This document shows positions 42,688-51,769 of a DNA stretch of 64,000 nt, piece after piece; position 1 is the first letter of the stretch; each line of letters opens with the position of its first letter. The position numbers were made by a program, and so were the translations under genes. A model generated the notes under the pieces. The model did no database searches and was not told the DNA's origin. It was given only the letters and a program-made list of their open reading frames with translations. The stretch is from Leifsonia sp. Leaf264 (GTDB taxonomy: Bacteria; Actinomycetota; Actinomycetes; Actinomycetales; Microbacteriaceae), in NCBI RefSeq assembly GCF_001422325.1, contig NZ_LMMR01000007.1, forward strand, positions 427,539 to 491,538, in the 5' to 3' direction.

Positions 42688-42717
42688 GCTGCACCTCAAA
42701 GAAGAGGAGACCCGTAC

Positions 42718-43689
42718 ATGACGACCTCCGATCTCATCGGAAAGATCATCCAGCTGGTCGGTGGTATCGCGATCTTCGCAGCCGTCGTCGGATTGATCCT
42801 GTTCTTCATCGACAAGGCGCCCAAGCGCGGTCGCGACGTACTGCAGCTCATCGCGTTCCTCGCCCCGGCCGTGATCCTGCTGGGCATCGGGCTGGTCTAT
42901 CCGGCCATCCGCACCGCTGGCGCGGCGTTCGCCGACAAGACCGGCCAGTTCGTGGGCCTCGACAACTTCGTCTGGATGTTCACCCAGCCCGAGGCTCTCG
43001 TCACCCTCCGCAACACCATCATCTGGGTCATCCTGGTACCCACGGTCTCGACGGTCATCGGCCTGGCCTACGCCAACTTCATCGACCGCTCCCGTGGCGA
43101 GAAGATCTACAAGTCACTCATCTTCATGCCATTCGCCATCTCCTTCGTCGGCGCCGGCATCATCTGGAAGTTCGTCTACGAGTACCGCCCGGAGGGCCGC
43201 GACCAGATCGGCCTCCTCAACCAGATCCTCGTCTGGTTCGGCCAGGAGCCCGTGCTCTGGTTGCAGACGGCCCCTCTGAACACGATCCTGCTCATCATCG
43301 TCATGATCTGGGTGCAGACCGGCTTCGCGGTGGTCGTGCTCTCCGCGTCCATCAAGGGCATACCGGCCGAGCAGCTCGAGGCGGCCGAGCTCGATGGAAC
43401 GAATGGCTGGCAGCGCTTCACGAACGTCGTGCTCCCCGGCATCCGCGGTGCCCTCGTCGTCGTCGTGACCACCATCTCCATCGCCACCCTCAAGGTCTTC
43501 GACATCGTGCGCACCATGACCGGCGGAAACTTCGAGACCAGCGTCGTGGCCAACGAGATGTACACGCAGGCGTTCCGCGCCCTCGAGCCCGGCCGCGGCT
43601 CGGCTCTCGCCCTCATCCTGTTCGTGCTGGTGCTGCCCATCGTGGTCTACAACGTCCGCGTGCTCCGTAAGCAGAAGGAGATCCGATGA
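42718..43689 (+). CDS. ABC sugar permease (MalF type)
   Basis: This 323-residue permease has an N-terminal extra helix (about 8-28) followed by the six-helix binding-protein-dependent transport domain, with the EAA loop EQLEAAELDGTNGWQRF before the LPG. AAGAGGAG precedes the ATG at 42718. It overlaps the second permease gene by 4 bases. No ATPase gene is in the cluster, so a shared MsiK-type ATPase encoded elsewhere is likely. Confidence 0.92.
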   Translation: MTTSDLIGKIIQLVGGIAIFAAVVGLILFFIDKAPKRGRDVLQLIAFLAPAVILLGIGLVYPAIRTAGAAFADKTGQFVGLDNFVWMFTQPEALVTLRNTIIWVILVPTVSTVIGLAYANFIDRSRGEKIYKSLIFMPFAISFVGAGIIWKFVYEYRPEGRDQIGLLNQILVWFGQEPVLWLQTAPLNTILLIIVMIWVQTGFAVVVLSASIKGIPAEQLEAAELDGTNGWQRFTNVVLPGIRGALVVVVTTISIATLKVFDIVRTMTGGNFETSVVANEMYTQAFRALEPGRGSALALILFVLVLPIVVYNVRVLRKQKEIR

Positions 43690-44672
43690 CCTACACACCG
43701 GTCGAAATCCCCCTCGACGACGAGACCAAGAAGGAATTCCAGCGCGGCTTCAACGCCGACGGTTCGAAGGCCAAGCGCGTCAAGAAGCGCCTCACGTCGC
43801 GCACCGCGACAGTAGTGTCGCTCGTCATCGCCGTGATCTGGATCATCCCCACGTTCGGCCTGTTCATCTCGTCGTTCCGGCCCGAGGAGCTCATCAAGAC
43901 CACCGGCTGGTGGACGATCTTCCAGAACCCGGGCTTCACGCTGGACAACTACAAGGAGGTGCTGTTCTCGGCGTCGTCCTCGTCGCCGCAGCTCGGCGCC
44001 TACTTCGTCAACTCGCTCGCCATCACCATCCCCGTGGTGGTCTTCGCGACTGTGCTCGCCGCGATGGCCGCCTACGCCTTGGCCTGGATCCCGTTCAAGG
44101 GCGCCGGCTGGATCTTCATCATCATCTTCGCGCTCCAGATCGTGCCGCTGCAGATGGCGCTCATTCCGCTGCTGCAGATGTTCACGACGTGGATCCTGCC
44201 GATCCAGCGCTGGGTGCACGACATCATTCCGATCATCCCGGAGCAGTCGTACGTGCAGGTCTGGATCGCGCACACCATCTTCGGCCTGCCGCTGGCGATC
44301 TTCCTGCTGCACAACTTCATCTCGGAGATCCCGGGCGAGCTCATCGAGGCTGCACGCGTCGATGGCGCCAACCATGGCCAGATCTTCCTCCGGATCATCC
44401 TGCCGCTGTCGGTGCCGATCCTCGCGTCGTTCGCCATCTTCCAGTTCCTCTGGGTGTGGAACGACCTGCTGGTGGCCCTCGTGTTCTCCGGCGGAACTCC
44501 GGATGTCGCTCCTCTGACCCAACGATTGGCCGAGCTCACAGGCAACAGAGGGCAGGAGTGGCAACGCCTCACCGCCGCGGCCTTCATCTCGCTCGTGGTG
44601 CCGCTCATCGTCTTCTTCAGCCTGCAGCGCTACTTCGTGCGCGGACTGCTGGCCGGTTCCACGAAGGGCTAG
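43686..44672 (+). CDS. ABC sugar permease (MalG type)
   Basis: This 328-residue permease has a basic cytoplasmic N-terminus (about 45 residues, including KAKRVKKRLTSR), six helices, and the EAA loop GELIEAARVDGANHGQIF followed by LPLSVPI. It pairs with the upstream MalF-type permease, to which it is coupled by ATGA. It is the last gene of the importer operon; a 21-bp inverted repeat follows. Confidence 0.92.
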   Translation: MTYTPVEIPLDDETKKEFQRGFNADGSKAKRVKKRLTSRTATVVSLVIAVIWIIPTFGLFISSFRPEELIKTTGWWTIFQNPGFTLDNYKEVLFSASSSSPQLGAYFVNSLAITIPVVVFATVLAAMAAYALAWIPFKGAGWIFIIIFALQIVPLQMALIPLLQMFTTWILPIQRWVHDIIPIIPEQSYVQVWIAHTIFGLPLAIFLLHNFISEIPGELIEAARVDGANHGQIFLRIILPLSVPILASFAIFQFLWVWNDLLVALVFSGGTPDVAPLTQRLAELTGNRGQEWQRLTAAAFISLVVPLIVFFSLQRYFVRGLLAGSTKG

Positions 44673-44682
44673 CGGCTCCGCA

Positions 44683-44741
44683 TTGCAGGATGAGAGCCGA
44701 CTCGGGCGCGATATGCGGCTGAGTCGGCTCTTATCCTGCAA
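44683..44741. repeat. 21-bp inverted repeat after the importer operon
   Basis: Arms 44683-44703 and 44721-44741 (TTGCAGGATGAGAGCC.../...ATCCTGCAA) match at 20 of 21 bases around a 17-base loop. The one difference is a G-U pair in RNA. It lies 11 bp after the MalG-type permease stop. It may be a factor-dependent terminator or a repetitive palindrome. Confidence 0.6.
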
Positions 44742-44829
44742 CCGTCCTCCGTCGGTGCCGGCGGTCGCCGCCGGCGGCCGGTGCGAGCTCGGCAACGGAT
44801 GCCGCCGCCGGCGCGCCTAGGCTGAATCC

Positions 44830-46740
44830 ATGAGCATGGGCGGCGGGATGCGTGGCGGTTCCAGGCGCGCCGGCGACGGCGGCACGGCGAGCAGTGCTCC
44901 CCGTCACGGGCCCGTCGACATCCAGGCGCAGAAGGCGGCGAACGCCGACGCCCCGCGCATCCCGCACCTCGGCCACCGCATCATGGCGCTGTTCGCACCG
45001 CACCGGATGGCGCTGATCCTCACGGCGTCGCTCGTGCTCATCACGGCGGCTCTCGCCGTGGTGCCCCCGCTGCTCACGCAGCGCGCCTTCGACGAGGGGC
45101 TGTTCCCCCCGAGCGGCATCCCGAACCTGCCCGTCCTGGGCAGGATCGTGGCCGTCATGATCGCCATCTACATCGTGAGCTCGCTGCTCGGCGTCTGGCA
45201 GAGCTACCTCACCGCCACGGTCGGCAACAAGGTTATGGGCGACCTCAGGGTGCGCATGTTCGGCCACCTGCAGTCGATGGAGCTCGGCTTCTTCACCCGC
45301 ACGAAGACGGGCATCATCCAGTCGCGCCTGCAGAACGACGTCGGCGGCGTGGCCAACGTGCTCACCAACACGGTGTCGAGCGTGCTCGGCAACACCGTCA
45401 CGGTGATCTCGGCGCTGGTGGCGATGCTGCTGCTCGACTGGAAGCTCACCGTGGTCGCCGTCGTGCTGATGCCGTTCATGGTGATCGCGCAGCGCCGGGT
45501 CGGCCAGGTGCGCGCGCGCATCGCCGGGAAGACGCAGGAGTCGCTGTCAGAGATGACGGCCATCACGCAGGAGACCCTCAGCGTCTCCGGCATCCTGCTG
45601 TCGAAGAGCTTCGCCAGGCAGCAGGCCGAGACCGAGCGCTACACCCAGGAGAATCGCAACCAGATCTCGCTGCAGGTGCGCCAGTCGATGAGCGGCCAGT
45701 GGTTCTTCGCGCTCGTCAGCGTGTTCCTCTCCAGCATCCCGGCGATCGTCTACCTGCTCGCCGGCGTGCTCGCCGCCAACGGTTCCGACACCATCACTGC
45801 CGGCACCATCGTGGCTTTCACGACAGTGCAGTCGCGCCTGATGTTCCCGCTCATCGGCCTCATGAGGGTCGCCCTCGACCTGCAGACCTCCGGCGCCCTG
45901 TTCGCCCGCATCTTCGAGTACCTCGACCTCGAACCGGCCATCACCGACGCACCAGACGCCCGCGCCGTGCCGCGGGACGACTCGCTCGGCCGGGTCGAGT
46001 TCGATCACGTGTCGTTCTCGTATCCGGATGACGCCGGCCTGGCGCATCCGACCCTCGACGACGTCTCGTTCACCATCGAGCGGGGCCAGTTCGCCGCCTT
46101 CGTCGGTCCGAGCGGTGCCGGGAAGACCACGGTCTCCTACCTGGTTCCGCGCCTCTACGACGTGAGCGCCGGCGCCGTCAGGTTCTCGGGCGTCGACGTG
46201 CGGGAGCTCTCGCAGTCCTCCCTCGTCGATCACATCGGCATCGTCAGCCAGGAGACGTACCTCTTCCACGCGACCATCGCCGAGAACCTGCGCTACGCCA
46301 AGCCCGAGGCGACGGATGCCGAACTCGAGGCAGCGGCCAGAGCCGCCAACATCCACGCCACCATCGACAGCTTCCCCGACGGCTACGCGACAGTGGTGGG
46401 GGAGCGCGGCTACAGGCTCTCGGGCGGAGAGAAGCAGCGCATCGCCATCGCGCGGGTGCTGCTGAAGGACCCGGAGGTGCTCGTGCTCGACGAGGCAACG
46501 AGCGCCCTCGACACCATCTCCGAGCGCGTGGTGCAGGCCGCCATCGACGGTGCCGCGCGGGGCCGCACCACCATCGCCATCGCCCACAGGCTCTCCACCG
46601 TCATCGACGCCGACGTGATCTTCGTCGTCGAGGCCGGGCGCATCGTCGAGAGTGGAACCCACGCCGAACTCCTCGCCGCCGGCGGCACCTACGCCGAGCT
46701 CTACTCGCAGCAGGCGACGGCGCCGATCGACGTCGACTGA
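44830..46740 (+). CDS. ABC exporter half-transporter (type IV, MsbA/LmrA-like)
   Basis: This 636-residue fused protein has six helices (about residues 55-350) followed by the nucleotide-binding domain: Walker A GPSGAGKTTVSY (about 427), signature LSGGEKQRIAIARVL (about 530) and Walker B VLVLDEATSALD. It should work as a homodimer exporting lipids or drugs. TAGGCT lies exactly 6 bases before the ATG at 44830, so the transcript is probably leaderless. The N-terminal 45 residues are Gly/Arg-rich. A strong hairpin follows the stop. Confidence 0.92.
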   Translation: MSMGGGMRGGSRRAGDGGTASSAPRHGPVDIQAQKAANADAPRIPHLGHRIMALFAPHRMALILTASLVLITAALAVVPPLLTQRAFDEGLFPPSGIPNLPVLGRIVAVMIAIYIVSSLLGVWQSYLTATVGNKVMGDLRVRMFGHLQSMELGFFTRTKTGIIQSRLQNDVGGVANVLTNTVSSVLGNTVTVISALVAMLLLDWKLTVVAVVLMPFMVIAQRRVGQVRARIAGKTQESLSEMTAITQETLSVSGILLSKSFARQQAETERYTQENRNQISLQVRQSMSGQWFFALVSVFLSSIPAIVYLLAGVLAANGSDTITAGTIVAFTTVQSRLMFPLIGLMRVALDLQTSGALFARIFEYLDLEPAITDAPDARAVPRDDSLGRVEFDHVSFSYPDDAGLAHPTLDDVSFTIERGQFAAFVGPSGAGKTTVSYLVPRLYDVSAGAVRFSGVDVRELSQSSLVDHIGIVSQETYLFHATIAENLRYAKPEATDAELEAAARAANIHATIDSFPDGYATVVGERGYRLSGGEKQRIAIARVLLKDPEVLVLDEATSALDTISERVVQAAIDGAARGRTTIAIAHRLSTVIDADVIFVVEAGRIVESGTHAELLAAGGTYAELYSQQATAPIDVD

Positions 46741-46759
46741 GACGCCGGCGCTGCAGATT

Positions 46760-46797
46760 CTTCGGCGCGCGCCCGGGATTCCGAGCGCGCGCCGAAG
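46760..46797 (+). terminator. hairpin terminator after the ABC exporter
   Basis: CTTCGGCGCGCGC (46760-46772) and GCGCGCGCCGAAG (46785-46797) form a perfect 13-bp stem around a 12-base loop, 20 bp after the stop. There is no T-run. Confidence 0.6.
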
Positions 46798-46849
46798 GAA
46801 CGACCGCGCTGTGGGCGAATCGGCCCGGCCCGGCGTATCCGTCATTCGT

Positions 46850-46960
46850 TAGAGTGAGGGGGTGAACCTCTCCTGCTCGTGTTGTCCTCGCTGAGTTCCC
46901 TCGCGACCATTTCCCTGTGCCTGCGCGACGACGCGCAGCACGACCGTTAGGACAACACGG
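46850..46960 (+). promoter_or_regulatory. predicted cysteine-responsive attenuator before cystathionine beta-synthase
   Basis: A -10 box TAGAGT (46850-46855) lies 6 bases before a GTG that opens a Cys-rich leader peptide. Bases 46878-46888, covering the TGT-TGT codons, are perfectly complementary over 11 bases to AGGACAACACG at 46949-46959, the ribosome-binding region of the next gene. Between them is a hairpin, CTGCGCG-ACGA-CGCGCAG (46921-46938). A ribosome stalled at the Cys codons would free the ribosome site, so low cysteine should raise expression. Confidence 0.8.
46862..46894 (+). CDS. cysteine-rich leader peptide (10 aa)
   Basis: GTG 46862 to TGA 46894 encodes MNLSCSCCPR, with three Cys codons in four positions. 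It sits 6 bases after a -10 box, so it is translated as a leaderless message. Poly-Cys leaderless small ORFs of this kind have been described as cysteine-responsive attenuators in mycobacteria. Its likely role is to measure charged Cys-tRNA, and the peptide itself probably has no function. Confidence 0.75.
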   Translation: MNLSCSCCPR

Positions 46961-48322
46961 ATGCACTACGCACAGACCATCGTCGACCTCGTCGGCAACA
47001 CCCCGCTCGTCAAGCTCAACCGGGTCACCGACGGCATCGCCGCGACCGTGCTCGTGAAGCTCGAGTACCTGAACCCCGGCGGATCGGCCAAGGACCGCAT
47101 CGCCACCAGGATCATCGATGCCGCCGAACGCGAGGGCAAGCTCAAGCCGGGCGGCACCATCGTCGAGCCGACCTCCGGCAACACCGGCGTCGGCCTCGCC
47201 CTCGTCGCCCAGCAGCGCGGCTACCGCTGCGTCTTCGTGCTGCCCGACAAGGTGGGCGAGGACAAGCGCAACGTGCTCACGGCGTACGGCGCCGAGGTGG
47301 TCGTGACTCCGACATCCGTCCCGCCCGAGCATCCTGAGTCGTACTACAGCGTCTCCGACCGGCTCGTGAAGGAGATTCCGGGCGCGTTCAAGCCCGACCA
47401 GTACTCCAACCCCAACGGTCCGCTCAGCCACTACGAGACGACGGGCCCCGAGATCTGGCGGGACACGGATGGCCGCGTCACGCACTTCGTGGCCGGCGTC
47501 GGTACCGGCGGCACCATCACCGGCACCGGGCGGTTCCTCCGTGAGCAGTCGGACACGGTCCGCATCATCGGAGCCGACCCCGAGGGCTCGGTCTACTCCG
47601 GCGGCACCGGTCGCCCCTACCTGGTGGAGGGCGTCGGCGAGGACTTCTGGCCCTCCGCCTACGACCCGAGCGTTCCGCACGAGATCATCGCCGTGACCGA
47701 TGCCGAGGCCTTCGCCATGACGCGCCGGCTCGCCCTCGAGGAGGGCATCCTCGTCGGCGGATCGAGCGGCATGGCCGTGGTCGCAGCCCTCCAGGTCGCC
47801 AAGGAGTTGCCGGCGGATGCCGTGGTCGTGGTGCTGCTGCCCGACGGCGGTCGCGGCTACCTGGCCAAGATCTTCAACGACAAGTGGCTGCGGTCCTACG
47901 GCTTCAGCAATGCGCCGACGGGGCACACCGTCGCGAACCTGCTGGCCACGAAGGCCGGACGCACCGAGCCGCTCGTGTTCACGCATCCCGACGACACCAT
48001 CCGCGACGCCATCGACCGCATGACCGAGACCGGGGTTTCGCAGCTGCTGGTGCTGAACGCCGAGCCGCCCGTCGTGCTCGGTGAGGTCTCGGGTGCCATC
48101 CACGACGAGGAGCTCATGGAGCTGGTCTTCGCCGGCAAGGTGAAGCTCACCGACAAGGTGGCCTCGGTGATCGGCGAGCCGCTGCAGCTCATCGGCGTGA
48201 ACGAGCCCGTCGCCGCCGCGCGCGCGGCATTCGCCACCAAGCCCGCGCTGCTCGTGACCGACGGCGGCAAGGTGCTCGGCGTCGTCACCCGGTCCGACCT
48301 GCTCAGCTACCTGGGCGCCTAG
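46961..48322 (+). CDS. cbs: cystathionine beta-synthase
   Basis: This 453-residue PLP enzyme joins serine and homocysteine to cystathionine, the first step of reverse transsulfuration. It has the PLP Lys44 in GGSAKDRIATR, the phosphate loop GVGTGGTITGTGR, and two C-terminal CBS domains (from about residue 335), the length of actinobacterial CBS. The ribosome site AGGA (46949-46952) is 8 bases before the ATG and can be masked by the upstream leader. The gene is followed 9 bp later by the cystathionine gamma-synthase/lyase gene. Confidence 0.93.
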   Translation: MHYAQTIVDLVGNTPLVKLNRVTDGIAATVLVKLEYLNPGGSAKDRIATRIIDAAEREGKLKPGGTIVEPTSGNTGVGLALVAQQRGYRCVFVLPDKVGEDKRNVLTAYGAEVVVTPTSVPPEHPESYYSVSDRLVKEIPGAFKPDQYSNPNGPLSHYETTGPEIWRDTDGRVTHFVAGVGTGGTITGTGRFLREQSDTVRIIGADPEGSVYSGGTGRPYLVEGVGEDFWPSAYDPSVPHEIIAVTDAEAFAMTRRLALEEGILVGGSSGMAVVAALQVAKELPADAVVVVLLPDGGRGYLAKIFNDKWLRSYGFSNAPTGHTVANLLATKAGRTEPLVFTHPDDTIRDAIDRMTETGVSQLLVLNAEPPVVLGEVSGAIHDEELMELVFAGKVKLTDKVASVIGEPLQLIGVNEPVAAARAAFATKPALLVTDGGKVLGVVTRSDLLSYLGA

Positions 48323-48331
48323 GAGAACACA

Positions 48332-49492
48332 GTGACAACCTCAGACCGCTTCGCCACCCGCGCCATCCACGCCGGGCAGGAGTTCGATCCCACGACCGGC
48401 GCCGTCATCCCGCCGATCTACCAGACGTCCACCTTCGTGCAGGAGAGCATCGGCCAGCTGCGCGGCGGCTACGAGTACGCCCGCTCCGGCAACCCGACGC
48501 GCACCTCGCTCGAGACGCTGCTCGCCGCGCTCGAGGGCGGGAAGCACGGCCTCTCCTTCGCGTCGGGACTCGCCGCCGAGGACACCCTGCTGCGCGCAGT
48601 GCTCCAGCCGGGTGACCACGTCGTGCTGGGCAACGACGTCTACGGCGGCACCTACCGCCTCATCAATCGCGTGCACGGAGCCTGGGGCATCCGGAACACT
48701 CCCGTCGACCTCGCCGATCTCGATGCCGTCAAGGCTGCGGTGGCGACGGATGCCACCCGCATCCTGTGGATCGAGACGCCGTCCAATCCGCTCATGAAGA
48801 TCAGCGACGTCGCCGCCCTCGTCGAGATCGGTCATGAGGCCGGAGCGATCGTCGTCGTCGACAACACCTTCGCCTCGCCCGCCCTGCAGCAGCCGATGGC
48901 GCTCGGAGCCGACGTCGTCGTGCACTCCACCACCAAGTACCTCGGCGGCCACTCCGACGTCATCGGCGGCGGCCTGGTCATCAACGACGACGAGCTGCAC
49001 GAGAAGGTCAAGTTCCTGCAGTTCGCGGCCGGCCCGGTCTCGGCGCCGATGGACGCGTTCCTCACCATCCGCGGCATCAAGACCCTCGACGTGCGGATGC
49101 AGCGCCACTCCGCGAACGCCCAGGCCATCGCGGAGGCCCTCGTCGGCCACTCGGCGCTTGAGGCCGTCTACTACCCGGGCCTGCCCTCGCACCCCGGTCA
49201 CGAGCTGGCCGCGCGGCAGATGTCGGCCTTCGGCGGCATGCTCTCGATCGCCGTGGTCGGAGGGGCGGATGCCGCCAGGGCCTTCGCCGAGTCGCTCGAG
49301 GTGTTCCAGCTGGCCGAGTCGCTCGGCGGCGTGGAGTCCCTGGTGAACTACCCGTCGGCGATGACCCACGCGTCGGTGAAGGGCACCGAGCTCGAGGTGC
49401 CGGAGAACATCGTGCGGCTCTCGGTCGGCATCGAAGACGTGGACGACCTCGTCGCCGACGTGCTGCAGGCGCTGGAGGGTTCCGCTCGCTGA
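48332..49492 (+). CDS. metB: cystathionine gamma-synthase/lyase (PLP, Cys/Met metabolism)
   Basis: This 386-residue protein belongs to the Cys/Met-metabolism PLP family. It has YEYARSGNPTRTSLE near the N-terminus and the PLP Lys202 in VVHSTTKYLGGHSDV. The start is the GTG at 48332, with AGGAG 6 bases upstream. In an operon with cystathionine beta-synthase, a gamma-lyase role (cystathionine to cysteine) is as likely as gamma-synthase; the sequence alone does not decide between them. Expression should follow the cysteine-responsive leader at 46850-46960. Confidence 0.9.
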   Translation: MTTSDRFATRAIHAGQEFDPTTGAVIPPIYQTSTFVQESIGQLRGGYEYARSGNPTRTSLETLLAALEGGKHGLSFASGLAAEDTLLRAVLQPGDHVVLGNDVYGGTYRLINRVHGAWGIRNTPVDLADLDAVKAAVATDATRILWIETPSNPLMKISDVAALVEIGHEAGAIVVVDNTFASPALQQPMALGADVVVHSTTKYLGGHSDVIGGGLVINDDELHEKVKFLQFAAGPVSAPMDAFLTIRGIKTLDVRMQRHSANAQAIAEALVGHSALEAVYYPGLPSHPGHELAARQMSAFGGMLSIAVVGGADAARAFAESLEVFQLAESLGGVESLVNYPSAMTHASVKGTELEVPENIVRLSVGIEDVDDLVADVLQALEGSAR

Positions 49493-49587
49493 GACCGGCG
49501 CATCGGCCGCTGGAGTCGGCGCCCGAAGCGCATCCGGGCGGAATCAACCCCGTGCGCGATGTCGGCTCCACGGGGTAGAACGGAACC

Positions 49588-49986
49588 ATGAGCGAACCGA
49601 TCAACGACTGGATGGACGCCTACCTGCGCGCGTGGGACTCGAACGACCCCGACGACATCCGTGCCCTCTTCACCGACGACGCCGAGTACTACACGTTGCC
49701 GGGCCGGCCGGCCAAGGCCGGTATCGATGCGATCCTCGCGTGGTGGGAGGACGCCCGCGATGAGCCCGGCGATTACACCTTCCGCTGGGAACCCGTGTCG
49801 GTCACTCCGGCTCGCGCCGTGATCCAGGGCTACACCGACTATCGGGAGCGCGAGGGGTACCACAACCTCTGGATCATCGACTTCGAACCCGGTGGACGGG
49901 CCAGCCGCTTCACCGAGTGGTGGGTCGAGGTTCCGGCCGATGGTTCCGGGCCGAAGGGTGCGACCCTTCCGGCATCCGACGACTGA
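49588..49986 (+). CDS. SnoaL-like (NTF2-fold) protein
   Basis: This 132-residue protein has the SnoaL/NTF2-like start WMDAYLRAWDSNDPDDIRALF and the conserved FTDDAEYY, WW and EWW positions of this fold. Such proteins are small-molecule-binding or isomerase-like; the substrate is unknown. TAGAAC lies 6 bases before the ATG, consistent with a leaderless transcript. It is followed by a close paralogue at 50014. Confidence 0.82.
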   Translation: MSEPINDWMDAYLRAWDSNDPDDIRALFTDDAEYYTLPGRPAKAGIDAILAWWEDARDEPGDYTFRWEPVSVTPARAVIQGYTDYREREGYHNLWIIDFEPGGRASRFTEWWVEVPADGSGPKGATLPASDD

Positions 49987-50013
49987 GATCGTCGGATCCC
50001 GCGGATGCCGGCC

Positions 50014-50388
50014 ATGACGACGGCGATGCATGAGGAGTGGATGGCCCGCTACCTGCGTGCCTGGGACTCGAACCGGCCCGACCACATCCGAGCCCTGTTC
50101 ACCGAGGATGCCGAGTACTACCCGGCGCCCCACGTGAGACCCGCGGTCGGCCACGGCGCCATCGTGGAGTGGTGGCTGGGCGCGGGAGATGAACCCGGCG
50201 ACCACGGCTTCAGCTGGCAGCCGGTGGTCGTCACCCCGACGACTGCGGTGATCCGCGGACGCACCGACTACACCGACGGCCGGAGCTACGAGAACCTGTG
50301 GGTCATCGAGTTCGCCGGTGACGGTCGCGCCTCGCGCTACTCCGAGTGGTACATGAGCGTCGACGCGAAGGACCTCGCCACCGACTGA
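50014..50388 (+). CDS. SnoaL-like (NTF2-fold) protein, paralogue of the previous gene
   Basis: This 124-residue protein is a tandem paralogue of 49588-49986; both share RYLRAWDSN..D.IRALFT.DAEYY, DEPGD and the SEWY/TEWW end. The ATG at 50014 is chosen because it aligns best with the first copy's start. ATGs at 50005 and 50026 are also in frame, and no clear ribosome site separates them. Ligand unknown. Confidence 0.8.
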   Translation: MTTAMHEEWMARYLRAWDSNRPDHIRALFTEDAEYYPAPHVRPAVGHGAIVEWWLGAGDEPGDHGFSWQPVVVTPTTAVIRGRTDYTDGRSYENLWVIEFAGDGRASRYSEWYMSVDAKDLATD

Positions 50389-50396
50389 CCTTCCAA

Positions 50397-50431
50397 TGGC
50401 AGGATATCGATGAACAACGTCGTTCCTGCCA
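50397..50431 (+). terminator. weak inverted repeat after the SnoaL pair
   Basis: TGGCAGGA (50397-50404) and TCCTGCCA (50424-50431) pair across a 19-base loop, 9 bp after the second SnoaL stop. It shares the core GCAGGA with the inverted repeat at 44683. No T-run is present. Confidence 0.35.
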
Positions 50432-50467
50432 GTGCCGCGGGGGTCGCCCGTCGGGCATAGTGGACGG

Positions 50468-51769
50468 GTGAGCAGCACCGTCATCGATTCCCCAGTGAGC
50501 GCGGATACCCACGAGCACCACGGTTCCCTCGGCCTCGCTCGCGGCACGGCGCTCTACATCGCCGCGGTGCTCGGCACGGGCATCCTGGTGCTGCCCGGGC
50601 TCGCCGCATCCGTCGCCGGTCCGGCCTCGATCATCGCGGTGGCGGCGGTGTTCCTTCTCTCGATCCCGCTCGCCGGCACCTTCGCCGCCCTGGCCTCGCG
50701 CTTCCCCGACCCCGGCGGCGTGGCCAGCTACGCGCGTCGGGCCCTCGGCGACACCTGGGCGCGCATGGCCGGCTACTGGTTCTACTTCGGCGTCTGCGTC
50801 GGCGCCCCCGTCGTCGGCGTGCTCGGTGCCGAGTACGTCGTCGCGGTGCTCGGCATCGACCATGCGGCCGTCGCCTGGATCGGCATCGCGATCTTCGTGC
50901 CGCCCTTCGTCATCAACTTCTTCGGGGTGCGGGTCTCGGGCGCCCTGCAGCTGGTGCTCACGGCCCTGCTCCTGGTCGTCGTCGTGGGCGTGGTGGCGAT
51001 CAGCTTTCCGCAGTCGGATGCCGCGAACTTCCAGCCCTTCCTGCCGCACGGCATCGCCGGCATCGGCACGGCCATCAGTCTCTTCCTCTGGGCCTTCGCC
51101 GGGTGGGAGGTCGGCACCCACATCGCCGGGGAGTTCCGGAACCCCCGTCGTGTCATCCCGATCGCCACGGCCATCGCCGTCGTCGTGGTCGGAGCCGCCT
51201 ACCTCGCTCTGCAGTTCGTCACTGTCGCCGTTCTCGGAGACGCCGCGGGTACGAGCGCGACACCGCTCGTCGACCTCGTCGCCGATGGGGCACCGGGCTA
51301 CGGACCGTTCCTCGTCGCCGTCATTGCGGCCGTCGTCGTGGCCGGAGTCGTCAACGCCTACCTCGGCGCCTTCGGCAAGCTCGGCGCCTCGCTCGGCCGC
51401 GATGGCGACCTGCCCCGCTGGCTGGCCCGAGGCGTGGAGGATGGCGGCATCCCGCGCCGCAGCCTCGCCGTCGTCGCGGTGCTCATCAGCGTCTACTACG
51501 CGCTGATGGCGGCGACAGGCTTCGAGCTCACGCCGTTCATCCTCGTGCACACCAGCAGCATGGCCGCCATCTACGCCATCGGCATGGTCGCCGCCATGCG
51601 ACTTCTCGCCACCTGGAGCCTCGGCTGGTGGATGGCCGTGATCTCGACCGTGCTGACGATCGGCCTGCTCGTGCTCGCCGGTCCGAACCTCATCATCCCG
51701 GCGGTGCTGGCCCTCGCGGCCGTCGTCGTCGGACTCATCAAACGCAGAACGAGAGTGAGAACGACATGA
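50468..51769 (+). CDS. APC-superfamily amino acid permease
   Basis: This 433-residue protein has about twelve helices and an APC-type helix-1 (ALYIAAVLGTGILVLPGLAA) with the GTG(I)L substrate/ion site. The start is the GTG at 50468; CATAGT lies exactly 6 bases upstream, fitting a leaderless transcript. The stop overlaps the cyclase-family hydrolase start by 4 bases, so the permease probably imports a substrate for that enzyme. The substrate is unknown. Confidence 0.88.
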   Translation: MSSTVIDSPVSADTHEHHGSLGLARGTALYIAAVLGTGILVLPGLAASVAGPASIIAVAAVFLLSIPLAGTFAALASRFPDPGGVASYARRALGDTWARMAGYWFYFGVCVGAPVVGVLGAEYVVAVLGIDHAAVAWIGIAIFVPPFVINFFGVRVSGALQLVLTALLLVVVVGVVAISFPQSDAANFQPFLPHGIAGIGTAISLFLWAFAGWEVGTHIAGEFRNPRRVIPIATAIAVVVVGAAYLALQFVTVAVLGDAAGTSATPLVDLVADGAPGYGPFLVAVIAAVVVAGVVNAYLGAFGKLGASLGRDGDLPRWLARGVEDGGIPRRSLAVVAVLISVYYALMAATGFELTPFILVHTSSMAAIYAIGMVAAMRLLATWSLGWWMAVISTVLTIGLLVLAGPNLIIPAVLALAAVVVGLIKRRTRVRTT

